A stretch of 64,000 nt of DNA from Acidobacteriota bacterium (GCA_021787565.1 JAJYLT010000011.1:1-64000), one strand, 5' to 3'. Positions 18,038 to 26,903 are shown, counted from the stretch's first letter. The notes: generated from the letters alone by a model not told the origin. Numbers and translations are program-made.

Positions 18038-19900
18038 ATGCGGTACGAACTGGAGATCATGCTTCCGGGGCTGGCTTGCATCCATTACCACCTTCGCGGG
18101 GAGGGGCCCTGGCGGATCGGGTCGGAGGCCTCCTGTGACATTCCGGTGCGGGCGCGGGGGGTGTCCCGGGCTCACGTAGAACTCTCGCTGGACGGAAAAG
18201 GAAGGGTCACCTTCCGGGACCTGGGCAGCACGAATGGCACCCTTCTTGATGGGGAGCGGGTCCGGTCGGGCCCGTTGCCGGCGGGGACCAGCTTGGGATT
18301 GGGTGAGGCGCGCCTCATTCTGCAGGAGGCTGTCACCGAGGGGATGGCCTTCCGCCCGGAGCTGGGGGAGGTGGCCATTTCGGGGACGGTGGACATCCAG
18401 GTCCTGCCGGGCCGCGACGGGCTGGCGGGGGCGGGCCGGCGCCTGCCCTTCCTCTCCATGGTTACCGTCATGGAGCGGGTGCTCGAGTTGGGCGTGCCCG
18501 GCGTGCCCTATCAGGCGCTCTGCGAGGTGTTCTCGGAGGCCATGGGATGCCAGGCGGCCAAGTGCTACGAGATCTCCGGCCGTTCGCTGACGGTGCAGGC
18601 GGTCTGCGGCGGGTTCCCCGAGGAGAGGGTCACCCCGGAACTGGCTCAGGCCGCGGCTTTGCTGCCGAAGCCCACGAGCTTTGAGGTGCTGGAGGGCGGC
18701 CCTGGGGTGCTGAGGGCACTTTCGGTGCCCGTGGAGGATGCCGGCCGGCGGCTGTCCTTCGTGGGCATTCTCAAGGAGGGGTTCGATCCCCTCAGACAGG
18801 GGCTCGACTCCTTCCTCATGGTGCCGGTGGCGCTGCGATTCCTGCTGCACTGGGTGGAAAGCCTGCAGGCCCAGCGGCAGACCGTGGAAACACTGGCTGA
18901 GGAGGTCCGTCGGCTCCGGAGCGGCCTGCCCGACGGGAGCGGGCTGGAGCCCATACTCGGGCGCAGCCCGGTCATCGTGGAAGCCCTCGACCTCGCCGAC
19001 GCGGCGGCCCAGACGGAGATGGGCGTGCTGCTGCTGGGCCCCACGGGCACGGGCAAGGAGCTCTTCGCCCGGCGCATCCACTGGCTCTCCAGGCGGAACG
19101 GCAGGCCCATGGTCGCGGTCAACTGCTCGAGCATCCCGGCCACGCTGCTGGAGAGCGAGCTGTTCGGGGCCGAGCGGGGCGCGTATACCGGCAGCGACGC
19201 CCGCCGCGGGGGCTATTTCGAGGAGGCCTCGGGCGGCACCCTCTTTCTGGACGAGATCGGCGACATGCCGCTGGCCTTGCAGCCCAAACTGCTGCGCGTG
19301 CTGGAGGAGAAGCGCGTCTATCCGCTGGGAAGCTCCAAGGGCAGGCCGGTGGATGTGCGGGTGATCGCCGCGAGCAACCAGGACTTGCGGACCATGATGG
19401 AGGAGGGGCGCTTCAGGCGGGACCTCTACTACCGTCTGGCGCAGATGATCGTGGAGCTTCCGCCGCTGACGGCGAGGCGCGAGGACATCGCCCTGCTGGC
19501 GGCGGCCTTCCTGGAGCGGGCCAACCGGGAGGTGGGCAAGAGCGTCAGAGGTTTCGAGGAGGAGGCCCTCCGGCTGCTCATGGCGCACCCGTGGGGGGGC
19601 AACGTCCGCGAACTCTTGAACAGCGTCAAGCGCATGGTGGTCATGGCGCATGGGGAGAGCATCGACGCGGGGCTCGTCCGCCGCGCCCTGGACCCGCAGC
19701 CCGGCCACGGAGCCGAGGAGAGCTGGTGGGCCCAAGACCTGCGGGCCGCCAACGATGCCTTCGAGAGGGAATACCTGGCCCGGCGCCTCCGGGAGAAGAC
19801 GGGCTCCATGTCAGCCCTTGCCAAGGAGCTGGGGATCTCCCGCCCCGCCCTCTACATCAAGCTCAACAAATATGGCCTTCTCGTCGATCCCGAGTTGTAG
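18038..19900 (+). CDS. FHA-GAF-sigma54 AAA+-Fis transcriptional activator
   Basis: The 620-residue regulator has an N-terminal FHA domain (residues 8-95; RIGSEASCDIP, SRAHVEL and DLGSTNGT), a GAF-like region (about 140-280), a sigma54-interacting AAA+ domain with Walker A GPTGTGKE near 334 and Walker B GGTLFLDEIG near 400, and a C-terminal Fis-type HTH (about 590-617). The sigma54 loop reads GAYTGS rather than GAFTGA; Tyr is common but the final Ser is not. The FHA domain implies control by a Ser/Thr kinase, and such a kinase gene lies convergently at 20.9-23.6 kb. The TAG stop is part of a REP head. Confidence 0.92.
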   Translation: MRYELEIMLPGLACIHYHLRGEGPWRIGSEASCDIPVRARGVSRAHVELSLDGKGRVTFRDLGSTNGTLLDGERVRSGPLPAGTSLGLGEARLILQEAVTEGMAFRPELGEVAISGTVDIQVLPGRDGLAGAGRRLPFLSMVTVMERVLELGVPGVPYQALCEVFSEAMGCQAAKCYEISGRSLTVQAVCGGFPEERVTPELAQAAALLPKPTSFEVLEGGPGVLRALSVPVEDAGRRLSFVGILKEGFDPLRQGLDSFLMVPVALRFLLHWVESLQAQRQTVETLAEEVRRLRSGLPDGSGLEPILGRSPVIVEALDLADAAAQTEMGVLLLGPTGTGKELFARRIHWLSRRNGRPMVAVNCSSIPATLLESELFGAERGAYTGSDARRGGYFEEASGGTLFLDEIGDMPLALQPKLLRVLEEKRVYPLGSSKGRPVDVRVIAASNQDLRTMMEEGRFRRDLYYRLAQMIVELPPLTARREDIALLAAAFLERANREVGKSVRGFEEEALRLLMAHPWGGNVRELLNSVKRMVVMAHGESIDAGLVRRALDPQPGHGAEESWWAQDLRAANDAFEREYLARRLREKTGSMSALAKELGISRPALYIKLNKYGLLVDPEL

Positions 19901-20055
19901 GAGCGATCGCCTGATCGCGAAGGGTGGGGAGAGGGGAAAAGGTCGCCGTCGGGCGACGGCTCCCACATGGGGAGGGGGGATGGATGTGGGAGCGATCGCC
20001 TGATCGCGATGAGTTGGGAGAGGGGAAGAGGTCGCCGTCAGGCGACGGCTCCCAC
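19897..20055 (+). repeat. REP family 1 BIME pair upstream of RAYT
   Basis: Two BIMEs each consist of an A half (G[T]-GGAGC then GATCGCCTGATC), a linker of about 22 bases and a B half (GTCGCCGTC then GGCGACGG and CTCCCAC). The outer GTGGGAGC/GCTCCCAC ends are complementary. The first A half starts GTAGGAGC at 19897, and its TAG is the stop codon of the FHA gene. The second BIME spans 19986-20055. Confidence 0.9.
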
Positions 20056-20088
20056 GAAATTCTTATGTGAGGGGAAGGAGCAAGGGGG

Positions 20089-20637
20089 ATGAAGAACCGA
20101 GAAGAGGATGCCGATGCGACGGTCGGCGAGCGAAGCCCCCATTCTGTGGCCTTGAGAAAGGGGAGGTTTTCGGAAGCGGGCCGCTGCTATGCCATTACCA
20201 AGTGCGTCCTGGGCCGTAGGCCCATGTTGGTTGAAAAGTTGAAGGACGGGCGGGCGGCGGCGTCCCTGCTGGCCGATGCGGTCCGTTACCGGCATCAGGT
20301 CGGCATCTGCCAGTGCTTTGGTCTGGTCGTCATGCCCGATCACTTCCACCTTGTCATCCAATTGTTACAGAACGAGCTGCCTGTTTTCGTGGCTTCGCTA
20401 TCCAAGTTCACCTCGCGCCAGATCTCATCTGGATTGCGGGATTCGGGGCCCCTGTGGCAAAGCGGATTCTACGAACATGCGCTGCGAGGAGAACGAGGCC
20501 TGCAGGCTTATCTGGCCTACATGAACCTCAACCCCGTTCGTGCCGGGCTGGTCTCCAGACCCGAGGAATGGCCCTGGACTTTCATCCTGCCGAGGTGGCC
20601 ACTGAAGGGATCGCCGGCTGCGGGATGGATCGGTTGA
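20089..20637 (+). CDS. REP-associated tyrosine transposase (RAYT, IS200-like Y1)
   Basis: The 182-residue product has the RAYT/TnpA-REP motifs: the HUH metal site in MPDHFHLVI (about residues 82-90), LWQSGFYEHAL, and the catalytic Tyr region YLAYMNLNPVRAGLV (about 140-155) followed by PEEWPWT. RAYTs are single-copy domesticated Y1 transposases that cut REP hairpins and probably spread them. REP family 1 BIMEs lie on both sides, two upstream and three downstream, and a degenerate REP half overlaps its own stop codon. The start could also lie a few codons downstream; the ATG at 20089 has AAGGAG about 15 bases upstream. Confidence 0.93.
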   Translation: MKNREEDADATVGERSPHSVALRKGRFSEAGRCYAITKCVLGRRPMLVEKLKDGRAAASLLADAVRYRHQVGICQCFGLVVMPDHFHLVIQLLQNELPVFVASLSKFTSRQISSGLRDSGPLWQSGFYEHALRGERGLQAYLAYMNLNPVRAGLVSRPEEWPWTFILPRWPLKGSPAAGWIG

Positions 20638-20653
20638 TCGCGAACAAGGGGAG

Positions 20654-20856
20654 GTCGCCGTCGGGCGACGGCTCCCACATGGGGAGGGGGGATGGCTGTG
20701 GGAGCGATCGCCTGATCGCGATGGGTTGGGAGGGGGGAAGAAGTCGCCGTCGGGCGACGGCTCCCACATGGGGAGGGGGGATGGATGTGGGAGCGATCGC
20801 CTGATCGCGATGGGTTGGGAGGGGGGAAGAAGTCGCCGTCGGGCGACGGCTCCCAC
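20654..20856 (+). repeat. REP family 1 BIME array downstream of RAYT
   Basis: Three B halves (20654-20678, 20743-20767 and 20832-20856) and two complete A halves (from 20698 and 20787) form BIMEs repeated with an exact 89-base period. A degraded first A half lies over the RAYT stop near 20625-20642. The array ends two bases before the convergent kinase stop codon. Confidence 0.92.
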
Positions 20857-20858
20857 GA

Positions 20859-23618
20859 TCACCGGCCGTTGCTCTCCACTGAAGCGAGGACCTGCTGGAC
20901 CAGGAGGTAGGGCAGCAGGCCGCGGTGGAGCCTCGGGAGAATCTCTTTGGCCAGCGCCGCGGCGTCCTGCGTGCGGCCGGCGGCCAAGAGGGCCGTGGCG
21001 TGGCAGGCCTGGGCGAGCTGCATGGTCTGGTAGGACCAGAACTCGCACGGGGCGCGCTCGGAAAGGCGCCGCTCGGCCTCCAGGCAGTCCGAGACGGCCT
21101 CGTTGGGATGGCCGAGGCTGAGGCGGGCCATGGCCCTCGCGATGAGGCATTCGCCCGCGGCGTCCGGGTTGCGCCGGAGCGAATCGGTCATGGCCGCCAC
21201 GTCCCCGGGCTGGATCTCGTGCAGGCGCCAGCGCGCGAGACAAGCGATGGCCTCGCCCTCGGGTGCTAGGTCGTAGGAGCCGAGGCGGGTGTCCGCCTGG
21301 ATGGATTCGTTCCACCAGAGGCGCGCGCGGGCGTCGAGGATCTCGATGACCGAACTTGAATAGTTCATATTACTCAATTGGAGTTCCTGCGCCTTCAGTA
21401 ATCGCTCATCACGTGTCTCGATGGCGATACGCGCCAGGACCTTGACGCACAGCCAGTTGCCGGCGGGGGTCTTCCCGTCGAGATAGCCATGCTCCAGAAC
21501 CTGCCTGGCCTCGGCCAAGTTTCCCTGAATGGCGAGGAGATGACCCAGGTTTAGGAGGAGGGAGTCGTTGAATCCATCTTCCTTCAGGGCGTCCTTGATG
21601 AGCTGAACGCCGCCGGCAGGATCGCCCGCCCGTGCCAAAGCCCGGGCGCAGAATTGGTGGAACGCCGCCCGTTCGGGCTCTTCGCGCAAGAGGTCCGCAT
21701 ACTCCTCTTGGATAGAGGCGATAGCCCTTTGCACTCCTTCACGGCCGAGATCGGGCGCCCTATCGTAGACATCTCCTATCTTCGCGAGGAAAACCACGCG
21801 ATGGGCCGAAAGGTCCCTGCCAGCGTTGGGTCCTGGAATGGGGTTACCCCACTGGTCCACGACAATCTGTCTGCCCTTGGCCGTAAAGCGCGTGGCTCCA
21901 TCGGCCTCGACGATAAATCCTTCCACGGGGTCCCGGGCATTGTAGTATGCAGGAGAGAGCGGTGTGTACCAGCGAAATTGACTTGAATCGCTTCCCCAGG
22001 TTCCTGGCACGAGTATCACAGAGCCTATCAACCCAGTTCCTCCCTGCGGGGGGCGGATGATCAACCTCGCCTCAATGGGTTGGGCTGCCAGCAAGCCGTT
22101 GAAGCCTAGTAGGCAGAGTGTGGGAGGGTTGCTCTCGGGCACCGCATCCACGGCATAAATCCATCCGCCCCAATGGTCGAGAATCTCGTCCCACTTGTTC
22201 TGCTTGGGCCAGTAGAGCCAGAGATAGGCAGTTCCAAGTGAACGGTGGTGGGCGCTTACAAGAACCTGACGGGTGCCATCGCCGAGGAGATGCAGCAGCT
22301 TGACCTCTGGCACGAGGAGTGGCGGGGCAATATTGCTATTGTCGTTCGCGACGGATTTCTCCGGAAGGAATTCGCTCAAGGTCTTTCCTTCGCCGCTAAC
22401 GATGAGAATCTGGGGGCTCAAATGCGCGATGGCGGCGCGAGACAAGTCTCCTTTCATGGGGTTGTAGGACGCCACGATCACCTCTTGCTTGCCATCGCCG
22501 TCCAAATCGGCCTGCTCCACCTGCTGGATGGGGGCGAGGGTATGGACGGTCCAGAGGGTCTTGCCGCTGGCATCGAGGCCCCTGAGGGTGTTGCCTTCGT
22601 AGGAGGTGCGGACGGCCATGGCGCTGGCGTTTTCCCCCCGGCGCCAGGCGAGAGCGCCGGCCGTGGCGGCGGCCACCAAGAGAAGGGCGGCCGCCCCGTT
22701 CAGCAGAAGCCTGTTCACCATTCGCCGCGAGAAGAGGCCGCGCCGGGTCTCAAGCGCCCTCAGGGCCGCCTCGGCGCTGTCGAATCGGTCTTCCGGGCGC
22801 TTCTCCATGAGCCGCCGGATGAAGCGCGAGAGCCAGCGGGGGCAGTCGGGGCGCGCCTGCTTGGGGCTGGGGAGCTCACCGCGTATATGGCCCGTGGCCA
22901 CCTCGTAGGTGCTCTTCCCTTCGTAGGGCAGCTTTCCCGTGAGGAGTTCGTAGAGGGTGATCCCAAGAGAGTAGAGGTCGCTGGGCGGCCCCACCTCGCC
23001 GTTCTGGAGCTGCTCGGGGCTCATGTAGGCCGGGGAGCCCGGTGTCAGCGAGGTCTGTGTAGCGCCGTCCGGGGGCGCCAGGGACTTGGCCACGCCCAGG
23101 TCGGCAAGGCGCAGGGAGCCCTCGCCGTCCAGCAGGAGGTTGCTCGGCTTCACGTCGCGGTGGACGATGTCGTGAGCGTGGAGATAGCAGAGGGCCTCCA
23201 GGGTGTGGAGGGCCACCTCCTCCACCTGGTCAGGCCGAAAGGGGCCCTCCTTGGACAGCCGCTCGGCGAGGCTTCCGCCCGGAAGGTACTCCATGGCGAG
23301 GGCCACGCCCTCCTCGGTTTCGATGAGTTCGTGGATGCGGATCAGGTGGGGGTGCTGTAACAAGCGCCCGAGGCGCAATTCGCGGCGCCAGCGCGCCCGG
23401 GCCTCGCCCGAGTAGGCCCCGCCGTAAAACTTGATGGCCACCGGCTCGTTGAGCTGGGTGTCGGTGGCGAGCCAGACCTCGGCCTGTCCGCCCGATCCGA
23501 GTTGCCTCTCAAGCCGCCACCGCGGTGGCAGCCCAAAGGTCCCCCCGTCCCCGCCGCCCGGCGTCGAGAGCCGGTCCGTCGCCTGCATCCGCCCTCCTGG
23601 ATACACGCCGCCCACCAT
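20859..23618 (-). CDS. Transmembrane Ser/Thr protein kinase with C-terminal sensor/TPR-like region
   Basis: The 919-residue product has an N-terminal Hanks-type kinase domain (about residues 35-290): glycine loop GSGGQAEV (41-48), Lys63 in AIKFY, HRDVKPSN (153-160), DLG (173-175) in place of DFG, and PAYMSPEQ. A transmembrane helix lies at about 305-325. The extracytoplasmic part includes an FG-GAP-like DLDGDGKQEV segment and ends in helical TPR-like repeats. It is complete for catalysis. Both the first ATG (23618) and the ATG at 23588 have ribosome binding sites. It probably feeds the FHA activator across the RAYT locus, which is inference. Confidence 0.88.
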   Translation of the reverse strand: MVGGVYPGGRMQATDRLSTPGGGDGGTFGLPPRWRLERQLGSGGQAEVWLATDTQLNEPVAIKFYGGAYSGEARARWRRELRLGRLLQHPHLIRIHELIETEEGVALAMEYLPGGSLAERLSKEGPFRPDQVEEVALHTLEALCYLHAHDIVHRDVKPSNLLLDGEGSLRLADLGVAKSLAPPDGATQTSLTPGSPAYMSPEQLQNGEVGPPSDLYSLGITLYELLTGKLPYEGKSTYEVATGHIRGELPSPKQARPDCPRWLSRFIRRLMEKRPEDRFDSAEAALRALETRRGLFSRRMVNRLLLNGAAALLLVAAATAGALAWRRGENASAMAVRTSYEGNTLRGLDASGKTLWTVHTLAPIQQVEQADLDGDGKQEVIVASYNPMKGDLSRAAIAHLSPQILIVSGEGKTLSEFLPEKSVANDNSNIAPPLLVPEVKLLHLLGDGTRQVLVSAHHRSLGTAYLWLYWPKQNKWDEILDHWGGWIYAVDAVPESNPPTLCLLGFNGLLAAQPIEARLIIRPPQGGTGLIGSVILVPGTWGSDSSQFRWYTPLSPAYYNARDPVEGFIVEADGATRFTAKGRQIVVDQWGNPIPGPNAGRDLSAHRVVFLAKIGDVYDRAPDLGREGVQRAIASIQEEYADLLREEPERAAFHQFCARALARAGDPAGGVQLIKDALKEDGFNDSLLLNLGHLLAIQGNLAEARQVLEHGYLDGKTPAGNWLCVKVLARIAIETRDERLLKAQELQLSNMNYSSSVIEILDARARLWWNESIQADTRLGSYDLAPEGEAIACLARWRLHEIQPGDVAAMTDSLRRNPDAAGECLIARAMARLSLGHPNEAVSDCLEAERRLSERAPCEFWSYQTMQLAQACHATALLAAGRTQDAAALAKEILPRLHRGLLPYLLVQQVLASVESNGR

Positions 23619-23762
23619 CCACCCCCCTCCTGCCCTCTACAGGCGGGCGTGAATCAGGGAAGCCCAGCGACAAGCGGTGGGGGCTTGTCTCCTTTATGGT
23701 AGACCCTATCGCTGGAAGAGTCGAGACTGGGTGCATCCCAAGTTGCGCGGGTGGGGCTGGCT

Positions 23763-23877
23763 GTGGGAGCGATCGCCTGATCGAGAAGGGTGTTGGGAGA
23801 GGGAAGAAGTCGCCATCAGGCGACGGCTCCCACATGGGGGTGGAAGGGTGGTTGTGGGAGCGATCGCCTGATCGCGA
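23763..23877 (+). repeat. REP family 1 BIME plus an extra A half
   Basis: A complete BIME occupies 23763-23833, and a lone A half (GTGGGAGC then GATCGCCTGATC) occupies 23854-23877. The A half abuts exactly the start of the tRNA-associated repeat. Confidence 0.9.
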
Positions 23878-24269
23878 ACGCCGTGTCCCGCCCTTCGAAT
23901 CCCGCCTTCGCCTTCGTGAAACGAAACAATCTGCGCGAAGCCGGATTTACTCCGACTGGAGCGCACCCTATCCCCGAGGAGTTCAGCGAAGCGAGGCGAA
24001 GCCGAGCGGAGCGCCAAGAGGGGGGCGGAGCCTCCCTCTTGGAGAAATGGTGCGCTCGGCGGGATTCGAACCTGAGCGCCCTAGAAGCCTCGCCGCTCGC
24101 GGGTCTCGCGGCTGCGTTTCAAGGGCGCCCACGGTTCCCGGGGCGGGGCCCTCGCCTCGCCTTGCTCGCTGCGAACGCTCGCTCTTCGCTCGCGTTCTCG
24201 CGGCAAGGGCTACGGCGTGTCCCGCCCTTCGAATCCCGCCTTCGCTTTCTCTGTAGGAGTGGCAAGAAA
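23878..24269 (-). repeat. tRNA-Arg-associated repeat with direct and inverted T-arm copies
   Basis: In minus orientation this directly follows the 3' end of tRNA-Arg. It contains an inverted T-arm copy (plus-strand 24228-24240), a hairpin closed by 24160-24165 and 24203-24208, a second hairpin closed by 24076-24086 and 24117-24128, and then a direct copy of the tRNA T-arm, acceptor 3' strand and CCA (24048-24072). A second, partial unit with another inverted T-arm copy (23894-23906) runs to the REP junction. The same architecture follows tRNA-Sec at 51 kb. This accounts for most of the gap between the kinase and the tRNAs; 23619-23762 shows nothing else. Confidence 0.8.
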
Positions 24270-24346
<77 letters not shown>

Positions 24347-24353
24347 ATGAAAT

Positions 24354-24430
24354 TGGGGTGAGCGACGGGGGTTGAACCCGCGACAACCGGAGCCACAGTC
24401 CGGGGCTCTACCAGCTGAGCTACGCTCACC
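24354..24430 (-). tRNA. tRNA-His (GTG)
   Basis: The acceptor pairs GTGAGCG with CGCTCAC, with an extra G at -1 opposite discriminator C73, the identity mark of tRNA-His. The anticodon stem CCGGA/TCCGG encloses CTGTGGC (anticodon GTG). The T-arm is GCGGG-TTCAACC-CCCGT. CCA is encoded. Confidence 0.95.
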
Positions 24431-24492
24431 GTACGGCGGTGGCCGAAGGGGCCGCTTCCGCCCGATTAAGCTACACCGAAGGGGCCGCCGGG
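24431..24492 (-). other. Possible tRNA 5' fragment or structured leader
   Basis: On the minus strand this reads GGTGTAGCTTAATCGG then GCGGAAGC, which looks like the 5' end and D-arm of a tRNA. A GGCC-CCTTC-GGCC hairpin follows, and then tRNA-His begins. No T-arm is present. The 13-base GCGGCCCCTTCGG occurs twice. It may be a truncated tRNA or part of the tRNA leader. Confidence 0.35.
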
Positions 24493-24530
24493 TCAAGGGG
24501 TAAGAGCCACCGAACGGCGGCGGGAAGGGG

Positions 24531-25313
24531 TTAGAGGAGGTCCCGCAGGTCCTCGCCGGTGATCTCCATTTCCGGCAGTCCCCCGCTTTCGGGAGAGGGG
24601 ATCCCGCTCGGCTCGACGGTGCGAACGTACCCGAGCATGAGGAGCACCCAGAGGAACTTGAGAAGCGGGAACTGTGGCATCTTGGCGGAGGCGCAGAGGC
24701 CGCGCAGCTCGCAGGGGGCAGCCAAGGCCCGGACGACCTCCCTCTCGGTGCCCTCCAGCGTCAGGGCTGAGAAGACGACGGAGGCGCCGCCGGCGAGCTG
24801 GAGGTGGAGGTCCGTCTCGGGAAAGGCGTCCAGGATGGGGAGGATCTGGTCCATTCGGGTCACACCCTGATGGAGGAGCTCGGGGGTGTTGATCTGGAGG
24901 GTGATCATCTCCTCGCCCGCGTCCTGGCCGTCGAGGAACTGGTAGGGGCCAGCGGGCAGGCCGAACAGGGAGAAGACGATCTCCTTGACCTGCTCGGTGA
25001 CGGCCCAGACGAGTTGCTGGCCGTCGATGATCTCCCGCTCCACCAGGAGGGTGCCGAAGCGCTTTCCGGGCACCATGGAGGCGGAGGCCTCAAGAAAGTC
25101 CGAGAGGCCGAGGACGCCCCGGCGCACGAGCATCTCGCCCAGCCGGTCGTTACGGTCGTTGGAGGCGGCGAAGACCACCCGCCCTCCCTGGAGGTAGATG
25201 CGCTTCCGGAAGGCTCCCACGGCGACGGATAGGGCCCCCGTGCTGCCCCGCTGGAAGTGCTCCGCCAGTAGCACGGGGAACGGCGTGGCCGAGAGGTCGC
25301 CCGAGTCGGACAT
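24531..25313 (-). CDS. DUF4388 (PATAN-like) protein
   Basis: The 260-residue product begins MSDSGDLSATPFPVLLAEHF and continues with LSVAVGAFRKRIYLQGGRVVFAAS and RLGEMLVRRGVL, the DUF4388 pattern of predicted regulatory adaptor proteins in two-component and gliding-motility contexts. A C-terminal winged-helix-like tail follows (about 200-260). The ATG at 25313 has AGGAG upstream; an in-frame extension to 25463 runs through a 143-bp repeat and is unlikely. It precedes tRNA-His/Arg on the same strand. Confidence 0.8.
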   Translation of the reverse strand: MSDSGDLSATPFPVLLAEHFQRGSTGALSVAVGAFRKRIYLQGGRVVFAASNDRNDRLGEMLVRRGVLGLSDFLEASASMVPGKRFGTLLVEREIIDGQQLVWAVTEQVKEIVFSLFGLPAGPYQFLDGQDAGEEMITLQINTPELLHQGVTRMDQILPILDAFPETDLHLQLAGGASVVFSALTLEGTEREVVRALAAPCELRGLCASAKMPQFPLLKFLWVLLMLGYVRTVEPSGIPSPESGGLPEMEITGEDLRDLL

Positions 25314-25376
25314 GGATCTCTCCTGGGGCCATGATACCGGCGCGGGAGCGATGGGGCAACGGCGGGGGGATGCCCA

Positions 25377-25519
25377 AATTCCGCGATGGAATTGCACTCG
25401 TAGGAGCGCCGCCCCCGGCGCGACGGACCGTACGCGGGCACCGCATCCTGGTCGCAGGGTCACCCGGTTCGCGGCGAGGCGCCGCTCCTACGCAGGCGTT
25501 GAGCCGCTATCGCGGAATT
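25377..25519 (+). repeat. REP-like family 2 element, copy 1 (143 bp)
   Basis: The outer inverted repeat is AATTCCGCGAT...ATCGCGGAATT. Nested inside are GTAGGAGC plus a CGCCG-CCCC-CGGCG palindrome and, at the other end, the complement of GTAGGAGC plus a GCGGCG-CC-TCGCCGC palindrome. The element has no ORF of its own. Its sequence is nearly identical to copies at 25977 and 60503. Confidence 0.92.
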
Positions 25520-25578
25520 GGGGGGATGTGGCGGTGGGGAAGCGGGCGGGGGTATGCTGAACTCTTAAGGAGGTGCCC

Positions 25579-25923
25579 ATGAGCGACTGCCTGTTCTGCA
25601 AGATCGCCGCGGGCGAGATCCCCAGCCGGCGGGTCCATTCGGACGAGGAGTTCTACGCCTTCGAGGACATCAACCCGCAGGCGCCCACGCACGTGCTGGT
25701 CATACCCAGGCGCCACATCGCCACGCTGAACGACCTGCGGGACGAGGACGCCCCGCTGATGGGCCGGCTGCTGGTGCTGGCGTCCAGGATCGCCAAGGAG
25801 CGGGGGCTGGAGTCCAAGGGCTTCCGGCTGAACGCCAACTGCCTGGAATCGGCCGGCCAGTCCGTCTTTCACGTGCACCTTCACCTGCTGGGCGGCCGCC
25901 CCTTCGGCTGGCCCCCGGGCTGA
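25579..25923 (+). CDS. HIT family protein (HinT-like nucleotide hydrolase)
   Basis: The 114-residue product has CLFCKIAAGEIPS at the N-terminus, EDINPQAPTHVLVIP in the middle and the HIT triad FHVHLHLLGGRP near residue 97. HinT proteins hydrolyse nucleoside phosphoramidates and adenylates such as AMP-lysine. The start is the ATG at 25579 behind AAGGAGG. The gene is bracketed by two direct copies of the 143-bp repeat (25377-25519 and 25977-26119), each about 55-60 bases from the coding region. Confidence 0.95.
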   Translation: MSDCLFCKIAAGEIPSRRVHSDEEFYAFEDINPQAPTHVLVIPRRHIATLNDLRDEDAPLMGRLLVLASRIAKERGLESKGFRLNANCLESAGQSVFHVHLHLLGGRPFGWPPG

Positions 25924-25976
25924 GGCCGCCCGCGGCGCGGCGAGCGGCCATCCTCGATCCCGTCGCCCCGGACCCA

Positions 25977-26119
25977 AATTCCGCGATGGAATTGCACTCG
26001 TAGGAGCGCCGCCCCCGGCGCGACGGACCGTACGCGGGCACCGCATCCTGGTCGCAGGGTCACCCGGTTCGCGGCGAGGCGCCGCTCCTACGCAGGCGTT
26101 GAGCCGCTATCGCGGAATT
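25977..26119 (+). repeat. REP-like family 2 element, copy 2 (143 bp)
   Basis: This is a direct copy of 25377-25519. Here the outer inverted repeat extends to 15 bases (CCCAAATTCCGCGAT with its complement). It starts 53 bases after the HIT stop codon. Confidence 0.92.
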
Positions 26120-26240
26120 TGGGCCGGATGGGGCCGGAGCCAGGTGGGGCCCTCCGTATGGTACAATCATCGTTTACCGGGAGCGGCGCGGGATGTGAGA
26201 AATAGAGCGCCACCCGGTGACGTTCCCTCGATGAGAGGTC

Positions 26241-26903
26241 ATGAGGCCGATGGAGAGCAGCCTGCGGGTGGAGATACACCAAGTCGGACCCCTGGAGAAC
26301 AACACCTACCTCGTGGTGGACGCCTCCTCCGGGGAGGCGGTCCTGGTGGATCCCTCCATCGGCAGCGAAGGGCTGACGGACGAGATCCGGCATCGGGGCC
26401 TCCGCCTGAAGGCCGTCATCAATACCCATGGGCACTTCGACCACGCCTACAACAACGCCCTCTTCACGGAGCAGTTCGGGTGCCCCCTGATGCTGCACGA
26501 GGGGGACCTTCCGATCCTCAGGGATATGGTCAGGCACGCGCTGCTCTTCGGCTTCGCGGTGCAGCCTAGCCCCGAGCCGACGACCTTTCTGAGGGACGGG
26601 CTGGAGATCCCCGTGGGGGAGGCGAAGCTTCGAGTCCTGCACACCCCCGGCCACTCTCCGGGCGGGGTCTGCCTGGCCGGTGACGGCTTCGTGCTCGTGG
26701 GCGACACGCTCTTCGCCCAGTCCATCGGGCGGACGGACCTGCCGGGCGGCGACTACGACACCCTGATCCACTCCATCCAGCGGGCGCTCTACGCCCTGCC
26801 GGATGCGACGGAGGTCTTTCCAGGGCACGGGCCCTCCACACTCGTCGGCTTCGAGAAACGGCACAACCCCTTCGTGAAGGCGGCCCATGCTCACCAGGAT
26901 TGA
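26241..26903 (+). CDS. Metallo-beta-lactamase-fold hydrolase (glyoxalase II-like)
   Basis: The 220-residue product has the metal motif NTHGHFDHAYN (about residues 62-72), HTPGHSPGGVCL, VLVGDTLF and FPGHGPST, which together give the two-metal site. Proteins of this type hydrolyse thioesters such as S-lactoylglutathione or related small molecules. An alternative start lies at the ATG at 26250. It is followed by a radical SAM gene on the same strand. Confidence 0.88.
   Translation: MRPMESSLRVEIHQVGPLENNTYLVVDASSGEAVLVDPSIGSEGLTDEIRHRGLRLKAVINTHGHFDHAYNNALFTEQFGCPLMLHEGDLPILRDMVRHALLFGFAVQPSPEPTTFLRDGLEIPVGEAKLRVLHTPGHSPGGVCLAGDGFVLVGDTLFAQSIGRTDLPGGDYDTLIHSIQRALYALPDATEVFPGHGPSTLVGFEKRHNPFVKAAHAHQD

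Noticed and set aside
18023-19735. 570-codon antisense frame opposite the FHA-sigma54 gene
   Set aside because: It has no recognisable domain and shares the third-position bias of a shadow frame.
19897-20856. Possible CRISPR array from the regular 89-base period
   Set aside because: The period arises from tandem BIMEs that are nearly identical throughout, including the linkers, so there are no variable spacers.
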